From positions 3,933,501 to 3,997,500 of the forward strand of contig NZ_JAWPMM010000001.1 of the NCBI RefSeq assembly GCF_033344935.1: a stretch of 64,000 nucleotides of DNA, given 5' to 3'. Below the pieces are notes generated by a model. That model did not search any database. It was not told the DNA's origin and saw nothing but the letters and a program-made list of their open reading frames with translations. Below, piece after piece: positions 8,008-16,234 of the stretch. The position numbers and the translations under genes were made by a program. How positions within the stretch are numbered: the first letter of the stretch is position 1; each line of letters starts with the position of its first letter. This DNA comes from Reichenbachiella sp. GTDB lineage: Bacteria > Bacteroidota > Bacteroidia > Cytophagales > Cyclobacteriaceae.

Positions 8008-9537
8008 TTACTTCTTCAATCTCTTTTTCTTCAAGTCGAAGATATCCTTTCTTCGGTCTCTCAAGTTCTGCACACTACCAAACTGATTCAACTCTCTCAA
8101 TAAATCGACATCCACATCAGCGATTAATATCATTTCAGCATTAGGGGTAGCCTCCGCTTTGATGCCGTTAGTCGGGAAGGCAAAATCACACGGAGTAAAC
8201 ACCATAGACTGTGCAAACTGAATATCCATATTGTGGACCTTCGGAAGGTTACCAACACTACCCGCAATAGCCACATAACATTCGTTTTCAATGGCACGTG
8301 CTTGCGAACAATTCCTCACTCTTGAGTAGCCATTTTGAGTATCTGTCAAAAATGGTACAAACAAGATATCCATTCCTTCATCTGCCAATAGACGGCTCAA
8401 TTCTGGAAACTCAGAATCATAACAAATTAATACTCCAATCTTCCCACAATCCGTGTCAAAGGCTTTGATTTCATTGCCACCTTGCATACCCCAAACTTTT
8501 GACTCATCTGGTGTTACATGGATTTTCTCATATCGCTCAGTAGTTCCATCTCGACGACATAAGTAACCTACATTATACAGCAAGTCATCCTTGATCTCGG
8601 GCATACTACCTGTGATGATGTTGATATTATAGGAAATAGCTAATTCTGAAAATCGTCGGACAATTTCCTCCGTATGCGTAGCCAATTCTCGAATCGCCTC
8701 AGGCTCGGACATGTGGTTGTTCTCCGCCATCAGTGGCGCGTTAAAAAACTCTGGAAACAAAGCGAAATCGCAGCGATAACCAGATACCGCATCCACAAAA
8801 TACTCTGCTTGTTGCATGAGTTCTTCCATACCTTTATACAATCGCATTTGCCATTGTACCAGCCCAAGACGCACGATCTTCTTTTTGGTCTCAGCTTTTT
8901 TGGTTGGTTTCTTATAATAAATATTATCCCACTCCAACAATACGGCATATTCACTAGATGCTTCATCACCTTCTAAATATCCCGTTAGTACCTTGGAGGG
9001 GTGAAAATCATTGGAGATTTGAAAATTCAACACCGGGTCATCAATTTCCTTTCTTTTGACTCGCTCAATATATTCTTTAGGTGAAATCTCGTCGGCAAAT
9101 TTGTGATAATTGGGAATTCGTCCACCGAATGCTATCAAACGTAAATTCATACGTTCACATAGTTCTTTCCGGTAATCATAAAGACGACGACCTAATCGCA
9201 ATCCTCTATATTCAGATTTGATAAATACATCAATCCCATATAAAACATCGCCTTCGTCGGTATGCGTATCGAAAGTATAATCTCCTGTAATTTCTTTATA
9301 GGTATGATGCTCATCGAACTGATTGTATTTCACAATGATCGACAGCGCGCAACCTGCCAATTGACCATTAACCTTGATCACGACTTGACCGTCAGGGAAT
9401 TTATCAATCAGGGACTTGATCTCGTCCACCTTCCAATAAGCGTCTTGTATGCTGCTATATGCCTCAATCATTGCCTTCTTCAACTCCTTGTAATCGCCAA
9501 GGGTCAAATAGGTCAATTCTATATTTTCAATTTCCAT
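8008..9537 (-). CDS. GNAT N-acetyltransferase / carbon-nitrogen hydrolase fusion (YhcX type)
   Basis: 509 residues. Residues 1-210 form a GNAT-like domain (acetyl-CoA loop near YRGLRLGRRLYD, about 110-120). Residues 222-500 form a nitrilase-superfamily domain with the complete Glu-Lys-Cys triad: Glu263 (LFPEFF), Lys338 (YEKIHVTP) and Cys372 (LICYDSEFPE). Such fusions are known in Bacillus YhcX and in Bacteroidota. The hydrolase half should act on an amide; whether the GNAT half transfers acyl groups is not known. It is a single gene, convergent with the sod gene. Confidence 0.88.
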   Translation of the reverse strand: MEIENIELTYLTLGDYKELKKAMIEAYSSIQDAYWKVDEIKSLIDKFPDGQVVIKVNGQLAGCALSIIVKYNQFDEHHTYKEITGDYTFDTHTDEGDVLYGIDVFIKSEYRGLRLGRRLYDYRKELCERMNLRLIAFGGRIPNYHKFADEISPKEYIERVKRKEIDDPVLNFQISNDFHPSKVLTGYLEGDEASSEYAVLLEWDNIYYKKPTKKAETKKKIVRLGLVQWQMRLYKGMEELMQQAEYFVDAVSGYRCDFALFPEFFNAPLMAENNHMSEPEAIRELATHTEEIVRRFSELAISYNINIITGSMPEIKDDLLYNVGYLCRRDGTTERYEKIHVTPDESKVWGMQGGNEIKAFDTDCGKIGVLICYDSEFPELSRLLADEGMDILFVPFLTDTQNGYSRVRNCSQARAIENECYVAIAGSVGNLPKVHNMDIQFAQSMVFTPCDFAFPTNGIKAEATPNAEMILIADVDVDLLRELNQFGSVQNLRDRRKDIFDLKKKRLKK

Positions 9538-9607
9538 TAATTACTCCATTTGAATAGGGAAATAAAGCTAGCGGAAAAGGGCTATAAGTGAGACAGTAGT
9601 GTCTTAA

Positions 9608-10378
9608 TTATTTAACAAACCCAAAGGTTTCTTCTATTAGTAGCAGATGGTTTCGGTAATCCAGAGCGACCTGATCGCCTCTTTCGTCATTCATAAATAC
9701 AGTGCCTTCCTCCAGATCAACAGTACCAAAAGGCGCTAATGCATCTACGGCATAGACCAATGTGAATGCTCCCACAATTTTGAATGGTTCGTCGAACGTT
9801 AAGCTAACAGGGGCGTAATTTTTATCGGTACCGATGTGCATTTTTATTTCTTGACCCAACTCATTATTCCCATCAAAATACCTTCCTTCCAGCGATAGAA
9901 ATTTATAGCCTGTGTTCCAGTCCCAGGCCATGCCATTCGTAGGATCTAAGTCGCCTACATGATCTATTGAAGTGTTGGCTTCTGAATCTACTCCAATCGC
10001 CATTTTGATTTCCGATATTTCAAAGTCAGCTGGGATGTTTTCAACCATAAAAGTTACAGTGGCTTGATCTTGGTCAAAACTTAAAAGCCGATAGCTATCA
10101 GGTTCAGAATAGTAGGTATCCGATTTAGCATCCTTAATCTGGATATTACTCAAATAAAAATCCAACCTTTCGATGGTGATAGATTGTTGCAGTGGAGTAG
10201 TGTATTTTTTCGATCCAAAAACTAATAATTCATCCTCCGCTTTCGCGGTAAACTTGAAAATCAAACTACTGGTGTCTTTAGATTCGTCACTATCACAGGC
10301 ACCCAACAAGAGCAATAAAACAGCAGCGCTAATTTTCGAAAGGGTCAGAAAAATTTTCATTCGTAATAAATGTTTCAT
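9608..10378 (-). CDS. MbnP-family copper-binding lipoprotein
   Basis: 256 residues from the first ATG; Met7 (10360) gives a more usual signal peptide. The lipobox LLGAC puts the lipidated Cys at residue 28, so it is exported and membrane-anchored. The segment MAWDWNTGYKFLSLEGRY (150-167) is the hallmark of MbnP proteins, whose partner MbnH oxidises a tryptophan to kynurenine to create a copper site. Trp152 and Trp154 are candidates. The start lies inside the 3' end of the upstream MbnH-like peroxidase gene (overlap 32-50 bp), which supports a coupled MbnH-MbnP pair. The copper role is inferred from the family. Confidence 0.8.
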   Translation of the reverse strand: MKHLLRMKIFLTLSKISAAVLLLLLGACDSDESKDTSSLIFKFTAKAEDELLVFGSKKYTTPLQQSITIERLDFYLSNIQIKDAKSDTYYSEPDSYRLLSFDQDQATVTFMVENIPADFEISEIKMAIGVDSEANTSIDHVGDLDPTNGMAWDWNTGYKFLSLEGRYFDGNNELGQEIKMHIGTDKNYAPVSLTFDEPFKIVGAFTLVYAVDALAPFGTVDLEEGTVFMNDERGDQVALDYRNHLLLIEETFGFVK

Positions 10379-11435
10379 CAGTTAAGGTATGTAAAAAAGC
10401 GATAATTGCTTCCTTCTCTTCTTCGGTCAATCCCAGTTTGACTGGTAACACAGCTTCAGGAAGATTAGTTGCTTCCACGATCTGCTGGTCTAGAGTCGAA
10501 CTCGTCTGAACATTACTATTATAATGATCTAATACTTCTTCTAAAGTGGCAAATCTACCATCATGCATATAGGGTGCTGTCAATTCGATATTTCTTAGAC
10601 TCGGCGCCTTGAATTTGCCTTTATCTTCAGGCTTACCAGTCGTTGCCATTAGGCCGTCTTCTAAGTTGTCGTCGACATCAAGCCCGTTATTATTGAATCC
10701 CAAAAAATCTTTACGATCTCCGGATGTAAGAATAGTCTTATGACAGTCCCCGCAATTTCCACCTCTTAAACCTGTATTTGCCACAGGATGCGTGAAAAAC
10801 AAGTCCATGCCTAGTTTCTCTTGGTCAGTCAACACATTTTCACCTAGCAAGTGCTGATCGTATCTGGAATTAGATGAAACCAGCGTTCGCATGAATTGAC
10901 TCAGTGCTTTGGCGATGAGATCTCCAGAAATTTCTTCCGTTTCAAAGGCAGCAGCAAATTGCTTTCTATAAGTATTTGACTCTGTTAATCGACTCACCGC
11001 CTCTTCGATCGGCAAGTCCATTTCGATGTGATCTTGAATCGGTTGCAAGGCTTGCGCTTCCAAGCTCAGCGCTCTCCCATCCCAAAAGAACTTTGATTGC
11101 CAATGCAGATTGACCAGAGACATGGAGCTCTTGCTCGTTAGCGCACCATCCAATCCGGTGCTAAAAGCTGCCCCATCAGTAAAAGCCTTCGACTGCTGAT
11201 GACAAGTCCCACAAGAAATTTGATTGTTTCGAGAGAGCATTTTCTCGTAAAACAAGTTGCGACCTAGAGCTATTCCTTCTTCGGTAAATGGGTTATCATT
11301 TGGAATCTCAAATCCATCCCCAAATAGGATTGGCGGTTCAAATTGGTAAGGCGTAGGGCTCCTAATTGTCGTGTCATCAGTGCATGCTACCAAGAGCATC
11401 AAACTAATCCATCCTATCAACAATCTTATTTTCAT
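10329..11435 (-). CDS. Di-heme cytochrome c peroxidase family protein, MbnH-like lipoprotein
   Basis: 368 residues. The lipoprotein signal ends LLVAC (Cys18). Two c-type heme sites are present: C75-GT-C78-H79 and C228-GD-C231-H232. The CCP/MauG signatures FFWDGRA and APYMHDGRFATLEEVLDHYN are clear. The C-terminal end overlaps the MbnP gene, and in MbnH-MbnP pairs this enzyme modifies MbnP; the MbnH assignment is by that context. Hydrogen peroxide reduction is the alternative. It is divergent from a paralogue starting near 11496. Confidence 0.88.
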   Translation of the reverse strand: MKIRLLIGWISLMLLVACTDDTTIRSPTPYQFEPPILFGDGFEIPNDNPFTEEGIALGRNLFYEKMLSRNNQISCGTCHQQSKAFTDGAAFSTGLDGALTSKSSMSLVNLHWQSKFFWDGRALSLEAQALQPIQDHIEMDLPIEEAVSRLTESNTYRKQFAAAFETEEISGDLIAKALSQFMRTLVSSNSRYDQHLLGENVLTDQEKLGMDLFFTHPVANTGLRGGNCGDCHKTILTSGDRKDFLGFNNNGLDVDDNLEDGLMATTGKPEDKGKFKAPSLRNIELTAPYMHDGRFATLEEVLDHYNSNVQTSSTLDQQIVEATNLPEAVLPVKLGLTEEEKEAIIAFLHTLTDETFITNENFSDPFEN

Positions 11436-11457
11436 CCTTTACTCAACACTAAAAAAT

Positions 11458-11499
11458 ATGAATTCCACTATCTTGACCAGACAAAAGCAACGGCCCTGA
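11458..11499 (+). CDS. 13-codon upstream ORF overlapping the peroxidase lipoprotein start
   Basis: ATG at 11458 opens MNSTILTRQKQRP and stops at TGA (11497-11499). That stop overlaps the CTG at 11496 as CTGA, the geometry of coupled ATGA junctions. A single missing base in the CCC at 11493-11496 would instead join this ATG in frame to the peroxidase signal peptide. The ORF is thus either a coupled upstream ORF, a programmed frameshift, or the true N terminus hidden by a sequence error. Confidence 0.35.
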   Translation: MNSTILTRQKQRP

Positions 11500-12497
11500 A
11501 ACCAAGATTTCTCATATCGCTCATTACTTATACTATCATAGCATGGAGTTGTAATACTAACTCAAATTCAACAAAAAAATTACAACTTGAATTCCCTGTT
11601 CATTTTCCTGAGCCAGTACCCGCACCAGAGCGCAATCCTATGACACAAGCGGGTGTTGCTTTAGGTAAAGATCTTTTTTTTGATCCACGTCTTTCTGCCA
11701 ATGAGCAAATATCATGCGCCAGTTGTCATCAACCTGATTACGCCTTCGGGGATCGTACAAAGTTTAGTGTGGGACATAGCGGAATCACTTTAAAAAGAAA
11801 TACGCCTCCTCTTTTCAATTTGACCTGGTCAGAATCTTTCTTTTGGGATGGTGGAGTGAAAAATTTAGAGTCCCTTTCGTTTGCAGCACTAATGAATCCG
11901 GATGAAATGGGGGTTGATTTAACTGATCTATGTCAAAAACTGAATACAGACAAACACTACAAAGAAGCATTCAAAACGGCCTTTGGAATTGATTCCGTGA
12001 CTTCAGCTTATATAAGTAGAGCCCTTGCTCAATATATGCGCACATTGGTGTCTGCTAACTCCAAGTACGACAGTGTTCAACTCGGACTGACTCAATACAA
12101 CAACGAAGAACAGGAAGGAGAAAGGGTGTTCTTAAAAAATTGTGCTTCTTGCCATACTCCCCCACTTTTCACCGACTTTGGATTTCATCACAATGGTATC
12201 GATCAGGTTTACTCATTAGACAATCTATCTCTAACTACTGGAAGATTTAGAATAACCAGAGATTCTCTTGATTTGGGCAAATACAAAACTTCCTCACTCA
12301 GAAATTTAAAATACACTGCCCCCTATATGCATGATGGAAGATTTGCCAATTTAGATGAGGTTTTAGTGCATTATCAAAACCAAAATACATTGAACCAAAA
12401 CCAAGACTCTCTTGTTAGCCTAATTAAGTTTTCTGACAAAGAAAAGGAAGAGCTAAAGTCATTCTTGATGACGCTGGAAAATCCGTCTTTTGATTGA
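11496..12497 (+). CDS. Second di-heme cytochrome c peroxidase / MbnH-like lipoprotein (start uncertain)
   Basis: About 333 residues from CTG 11496. It carries a lipoprotein signal (KPRFLISLITYTIIAWSC) and heme sites CASCHQ and CASCHT, with FFWDGGVKNLE and APYMHDGRFANLDEVLVHYQ as in the divergent paralogue. The frame has an ATG at 11343, but starting there would add 51 residues encoded opposite the N terminus of the neighbouring gene and would bury the signal peptide. No ATG, GTG or TTG lies between 11346 and 11639. Start by rare CTG, or an indel linking to the ATG at 11458, fits better. It may modify MbnP or act as a peroxidase. Confidence 0.8.
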   Translation: MKPRFLISLITYTIIAWSCNTNSNSTKKLQLEFPVHFPEPVPAPERNPMTQAGVALGKDLFFDPRLSANEQISCASCHQPDYAFGDRTKFSVGHSGITLKRNTPPLFNLTWSESFFWDGGVKNLESLSFAALMNPDEMGVDLTDLCQKLNTDKHYKEAFKTAFGIDSVTSAYISRALAQYMRTLVSANSKYDSVQLGLTQYNNEEQEGERVFLKNCASCHTPPLFTDFGFHHNGIDQVYSLDNLSLTTGRFRITRDSLDLGKYKTSSLRNLKYTAPYMHDGRFANLDEVLVHYQNQNTLNQNQDSLVSLIKFSDKEKEELKSFLMTLENPSFD

Positions 12498-12696
12498 CGA
12501 ATTCTCCAATTAGTTCAACTTTCGTACTAATTGTGCGTAAGAAATTTTAAATTTAGGTAAAACAAAAACTGAACGCATTATCTCAACCCTCACCCAATCA
12601 AATTCCCAAACCTCTCAAATTTCCTATTTCAAGGAAAAGTTTAAAAGGGTAAGAAATCAATCGTTACATCTCTGCGCTCCGCTCGAAAAAGAAGAC

Positions 12697-13863
12697 ATGG
12701 TCGTCCAGCCGATCGTAGATGTAAGCCCTCCAAAATGGCACCTGGGTCACTCTACTTGGTTTTTTGAGAAAATGATCTTAGAAGAACATTTCAAAGGTTA
12801 TCAGGTTTATCATCCAGAGTACAACTTCGTATTCAACAGCTATTATGAAAGTATAGGCAAACGTGTACTACGAACAGACCGCGGCAATCTCACCCGACCA
12901 ACCACGGAGGAAGTGTATAAGTACAGAGCCTACGTCGACGAACAAATGGCTCACTTTCTAGACAAGCTCACCGAGCTCCCTAAAAATGTCTCTGATCTTC
13001 TAGAATTAGGACTTCAACACGAACAGCAGCATCAGGAGCTGCTAGTATATGACATCAAATACATCCTCGGCAATAATCCTCTATTCCCAGCTTACAACAA
13101 GAAAGAAATCATTTCGTCTATTGAAAGTAGAGCACTCAGCTTTTTATCCATTGCTGGAGGCAATTATAAAATAGGTCATCAGCAGGAAGGCTTTTGTTTC
13201 GACAATGAGCTGGGTGTGCACCAAGTGTATTTGCACGATTTTGAAATCGCCGACAGGCTAGTGACTAATGGCGAATACCTAGAGTTTATGAATGCTGGAG
13301 GTTATCAAAATTTCAAATATTGGTACATGGAAGCCTGGGCTTGGGTTCAAGAAAATAAGGAATCAGCCCCTATGCACTGGCACCAAATCGATGGCGAATG
13401 GTATCAATACACCTTTTTTGGTTTGCAAAAACTAAACCTCCATGAACCGGTGACGCACATCAGTCAGTACGAAGCAGCAGCCTACGCACAATGGAAAAGT
13501 ATGCGATTGGCTACTGAGTTTGAGTGGGAAGTAGCTTGCAATAATTATGAGTCTACTCTTCATAAACGAGCCAACTTCGTAGAAGGCGCGGCACTTTCCA
13601 CCCGGACAGCGGAAAAAGATCATTTTCAGTTTTTCGGAGATGCCTGGGAGTGGACCAATTCGGCCTACTTGCCTTACCCTTATTTCAAAACAGAAACAGG
13701 TCCCATAGGTGAATACAACGGCAAATTCATGATCAATCAAATGGTACTGCGTGGTGGATCTTTTGCCACACCCAAAGACCACATTAGACCCAGCTATAGA
13801 AACTTTTTTCATCCTCATTTAAAATGGCACTTCACTGGAATTCGCCTGGCACAACATGTTTGA
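12697..13863 (+). CDS. egtB: Ergothioneine biosynthesis sulfoxide synthase EgtB
   Basis: 388 residues from ATG 12697, but homology-like sequence (YFKEKFKRVRN, then LCAPLEKED) continues in frame upstream to about 12620 with no ATG, GTG or TTG back to the stop at 12538. ATT 12619 would give 414 residues. Domains are an N-terminal DinB-like bundle with KWHLGHSTWFFE and QHEQQHQEL (three-His iron site), then a formylglycine-generating-like sulfatase-modifying fold (GDAWEWTNSAYLPYPYF, LRGGSFATP, WHFTGIRLA). It joins trimethylhistidine to a cysteine donor with O2. No methyltransferase is fused, so it is EgtB and not OvoA. It overlaps egtD by 8 bp. Confidence 0.9.
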   Translation: MVVQPIVDVSPPKWHLGHSTWFFEKMILEEHFKGYQVYHPEYNFVFNSYYESIGKRVLRTDRGNLTRPTTEEVYKYRAYVDEQMAHFLDKLTELPKNVSDLLELGLQHEQQHQELLVYDIKYILGNNPLFPAYNKKEIISSIESRALSFLSIAGGNYKIGHQQEGFCFDNELGVHQVYLHDFEIADRLVTNGEYLEFMNAGGYQNFKYWYMEAWAWVQENKESAPMHWHQIDGEWYQYTFFGLQKLNLHEPVTHISQYEAAAYAQWKSMRLATEFEWEVACNNYESTLHKRANFVEGAALSTRTAEKDHFQFFGDAWEWTNSAYLPYPYFKTETGPIGEYNGKFMINQMVLRGGSFATPKDHIRPSYRNFFHPHLKWHFTGIRLAQHV

Positions 13864-14830
13864 AACCATAGAAAAAGAAATAGTAAAAAATAAGCAGTTC
13901 TTAAACGATGTGATTGAAGGCCTTTCGGCTGACTCCAAGCATATTTCGTCGAAGTACTTCTACGACAAAAAAGGGGACGCCATATTCCAACAAATCATGC
14001 ACATGGATGAGTATTACCTCACAGATGCTGAATTGGACATCTTCCAAACACATAAGTGTGAAATCGCCAAAATATTCTCTCCTGAGAAGGAACCGTTCAA
14101 TCTCATCGAGTTCGGAGCGGGTGATGGTATGAAGACTAAGGTTTTACTAAAAGAGCTACTCAATCATGAGATACCCTTCGATTACATACCGATCGACATC
14201 TCCCAAAATGCGTTGGATCAGCTGAATAAATCGTTGACTAAAGAAATGCCAGATCTTTCTTTCAAAGGTATACAAGGAGACTATTTTGATGTTTTGAACA
14301 AACTCAAAGAAGACAATAACAAAAGAAATGTTATCCTATTCTTAGGCTCTAACATTGGTAACTTCACCAACGAAGAAGCTCTTTCTTTTACGTCCAACAT
14401 CAGCGGCAAACTGAACCCAGGCGATTTGCTATTCATAGGAGTGGATTTAAAAAAAGACCCAAGAAAAATCCTTTTAGCGTACAACGACCCAACCGGTATC
14501 ACTGCCGAATTCAACTACAATCTTTTGCGCAGAATCAACCGAGAACTAGGCGGAAATTTCGACATCGATCAATTTGAGCATCACCCAACCTACGATCCCG
14601 TTACAGGCGAATGCAAAAGCGCCTTACTCAGCAAAATAGATCAAGAAGTAGCCATAGATGATCAAACCTTTCACTTCGCCAAATGGGAGCCAATCCACAC
14701 AGAGATATCGAGGAAATATTCACTGAAGCAACTGCATCAATTGGCTAACAATGCCGGCTTCAAAGTCAAAATCGATCTATTCGATTCGAATAAGTATTTT
14801 GTAGATTCTATTTGGGAGATTAAAGACTAA
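13856..14830 (+). CDS. egtD: L-histidine N-alpha-methyltransferase EgtD
   Basis: 324 residues, the usual length. Opening SSKYFYDKKGDAIFQQIMHM and YYLTDAELDIF are EgtD signatures (substrate cap). The SAM site is IEFGAGDGMKTK, followed by PIDISQNAL and LGSNIGNF. It trimethylates histidine to hercynine, the first step of ergothioneine synthesis. Its ATG lies inside the end of egtB (8-bp overlap), so the two are translationally coupled. egtA, egtC and egtE are not adjacent, which is normal outside actinobacteria. Confidence 0.93.
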   Translation: MFETIEKEIVKNKQFLNDVIEGLSADSKHISSKYFYDKKGDAIFQQIMHMDEYYLTDAELDIFQTHKCEIAKIFSPEKEPFNLIEFGAGDGMKTKVLLKELLNHEIPFDYIPIDISQNALDQLNKSLTKEMPDLSFKGIQGDYFDVLNKLKEDNNKRNVILFLGSNIGNFTNEEALSFTSNISGKLNPGDLLFIGVDLKKDPRKILLAYNDPTGITAEFNYNLLRRINRELGGNFDIDQFEHHPTYDPVTGECKSALLSKIDQEVAIDDQTFHFAKWEPIHTEISRKYSLKQLHQLANNAGFKVKIDLFDSNKYFVDSIWEIKD

Positions 14831-14880
14831 TAGATTTTCAAACTTTAAATGGGATTGCAATGATTTTTCAACAATCCTTC

Positions 14881-14888
14881 TATTTTTG
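14881..14888 (+). promoter_or_regulatory. Putative -7 box for tRNA-Leu
   Basis: TATTTTTG matches TAnnTTTG and lies 35 bp before the mature tRNA 5' end. A TTG at 14855-14857 is 23 bp upstream and could be the -33 element. Confidence 0.45.
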
Positions 14889-14923
14889 CAATCCCAAATC
14901 AATTGGGCTCATCACTTACAAAT

Positions 14924-15007
14924 GCGCACGTGGTGAAATTGGTAGACACGCCATCTTGAGGGGGTGGTGGGAGCAATCCCGTGGAAGTTCGAATCTTCTC
15001 GTGCGCA
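14924..15007 (+). tRNA. tRNA-Leu(GAG)
   Basis: Acceptor stem GCGCACG (14924-14930) pairs with CGTGCGC (15000-15006), with A at 15007 as discriminator; CCA is not encoded. The anticodon stem CCATC/GGTGG encloses loop TTGAGGG, giving anticodon GAG (codons CUC and CUU). The long variable arm GGGAGCAATCCC is the class II feature of leucine tRNAs, and the T loop is TTCGAAT. The long overlapping reading frames here are not genes. Confidence 0.95.
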
Positions 15008-15028
15008 CAATTTTCAAAATTTCCCGTC

Positions 15029-15052
15029 TTTGTTGGTCTTGTGACCAACAAA
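15029..15052. repeat. GTTGGTC palindromic hairpin, copy 1
   Basis: TTTGTTGGTC (15029-15038) and GACCAACAAA (15043-15052) form a perfect 10-bp stem with loop TTGT, 22 bp after the tRNA. The identical stem with loop TTTT occurs at 26363-26386. It lacks a T tract on the plus strand, so it is a repeat or weak terminator for the tRNA. Confidence 0.6.
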
Positions 15053-15181
15053 CACACCACAGCAAATAGATTGCACCGGCTCTTCTTCATAGAATATCTA
15101 ATATTACTTCCTTAATTAGATCGAATGATATTGTCAATTCTTAAATTCGCATCTTAAATCAAGAATTTATAATCAAATCAT

Positions 15182-16234
15182 ATGTCTCTTAATATTCCAC
15201 TACTCAAAAACATTTGTGAAATCGCTGGTGCACCTGGCTTCGAATCCCGCATCAGAAATCTGGTGATCGAAGAAGTAAAAAAGCATGTGGACGAGTACCA
15301 CATCGACAACATGGGCAACCTGATTACCATCAAAAGAGGCAAGGGAGACGAACCTAAAAAGGTGATGCTCGCCGCACACATGGACGAGATCGGCTTCATT
15401 GTCAATCACATCGATGACAACGGGTTTTTGAGATTTCAAACGCTGGGTGGATTCGATCCTAAAACTTTTACCGCACAGCGAGTGGTCGTACATGGCAAAA
15501 AAGACATTATCGGAGTAATGAGTAGCAAACCCATTCATGTGATGTCTCCAGCGGAGAGAGAAAAACCGGCCAAGAAAGAAGATTATTTCATCGATCTGGG
15601 CATGCCGAAGGAAGAAGTGGAGAAAATTGTAGCCGTAGGCGATCCGGTAACCAGAGAAAGAGATTTGATCGAGATGGGCAACTGCGTCAATTGTAAATCC
15701 ATAGACAATAGAGTATCTGTTTTCATTTTAATTGAGGCTTTGAAGCAACTGAAAAGCAATGTACACGATGTATACGCCGTATTCTCCGTGCAGGAAGAAG
15801 TCGGTATCCGTGGCGCCAATGTGGCCGCACATAGTATCAACCCTGATTTTGGGATTGCCTTAGACACCACCATCGCGTATGATCTACCCGGTGCTCAGCC
15901 ACATGAATATGTGACTGAATTGGGCAAAGGCACGGCCATCAAAATTCTAGATGCCATGACGATTTGCGACACACGAATGGTTAGTTTCCTCAGAAAAACT
16001 GCCGACGATCATAAGATCAAATGGCAAAATGAAATCCTGGTAGCTGGCGGCACAGATACTTCAGGCATTCAACAGAAAGGAAAGAATGGCGCTATATCTG
16101 GTGCAATTTCCATCCCCACTCGTCATTTGCACCAGGTGATCGAAATGGCCGATAAAGACGATATACAGGCGTCCATCGATTTGACGGTGGCTGCCTTAGA
16201 AAACATTCACAACTATAACTGGAGCTGGACTTGA
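15182..16234 (+). CDS. M42 family metallopeptidase (glutamyl aminopeptidase type)
   Basis: 350 residues, full length, no signal peptide. The dinuclear zinc site is spread over AAHMDEIGF (His and catalytic Asp), SIDNR (bridging Asp), VQEEVGIRG (catalytic and ligand Glu), IALDTT (Asp) and TRHLHQ (His), all intact. Members form tetrahedral dodecamers in the cytosol and trim N-terminal residues from peptides. Some are annotated as endoglucanase in error. Its TGA overlaps the TTG start of the DUF6624 gene, forming an operon with GH3. Confidence 0.93.
   Translation: MSLNIPLLKNICEIAGAPGFESRIRNLVIEEVKKHVDEYHIDNMGNLITIKRGKGDEPKKVMLAAHMDEIGFIVNHIDDNGFLRFQTLGGFDPKTFTAQRVVVHGKKDIIGVMSSKPIHVMSPAEREKPAKKEDYFIDLGMPKEEVEKIVAVGDPVTRERDLIEMGNCVNCKSIDNRVSVFILIEALKQLKSNVHDVYAVFSVQEEVGIRGANVAAHSINPDFGIALDTTIAYDLPGAQPHEYVTELGKGTAIKILDAMTICDTRMVSFLRKTADDHKIKWQNEILVAGGTDTSGIQQKGKNGAISGAISIPTRHLHQVIEMADKDDIQASIDLTVAALENIHNYNWSWT

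Noticed and set aside
11343-11495. ATG 11343 as start of the second peroxidase
   Set aside because: The added 51 residues are antisense to the neighbouring signal peptide region and would place the lipobox far inside the protein.
12670-12686. GCGCTCCGCTCG shared with the repeat arm at 54201-54226, at first taken as another repeat copy
   Set aside because: It encodes the conserved EgtB residues CAPLE in frame, and the rest of the repeat arm is absent, so chance identity is more likely.
14860-15090. Overlapping reading frames on both strands around 14860-15090
   Set aside because: They lie across tRNA-Leu(GAG) and its flanking hairpin; the structured RNA gene explains the sequence.
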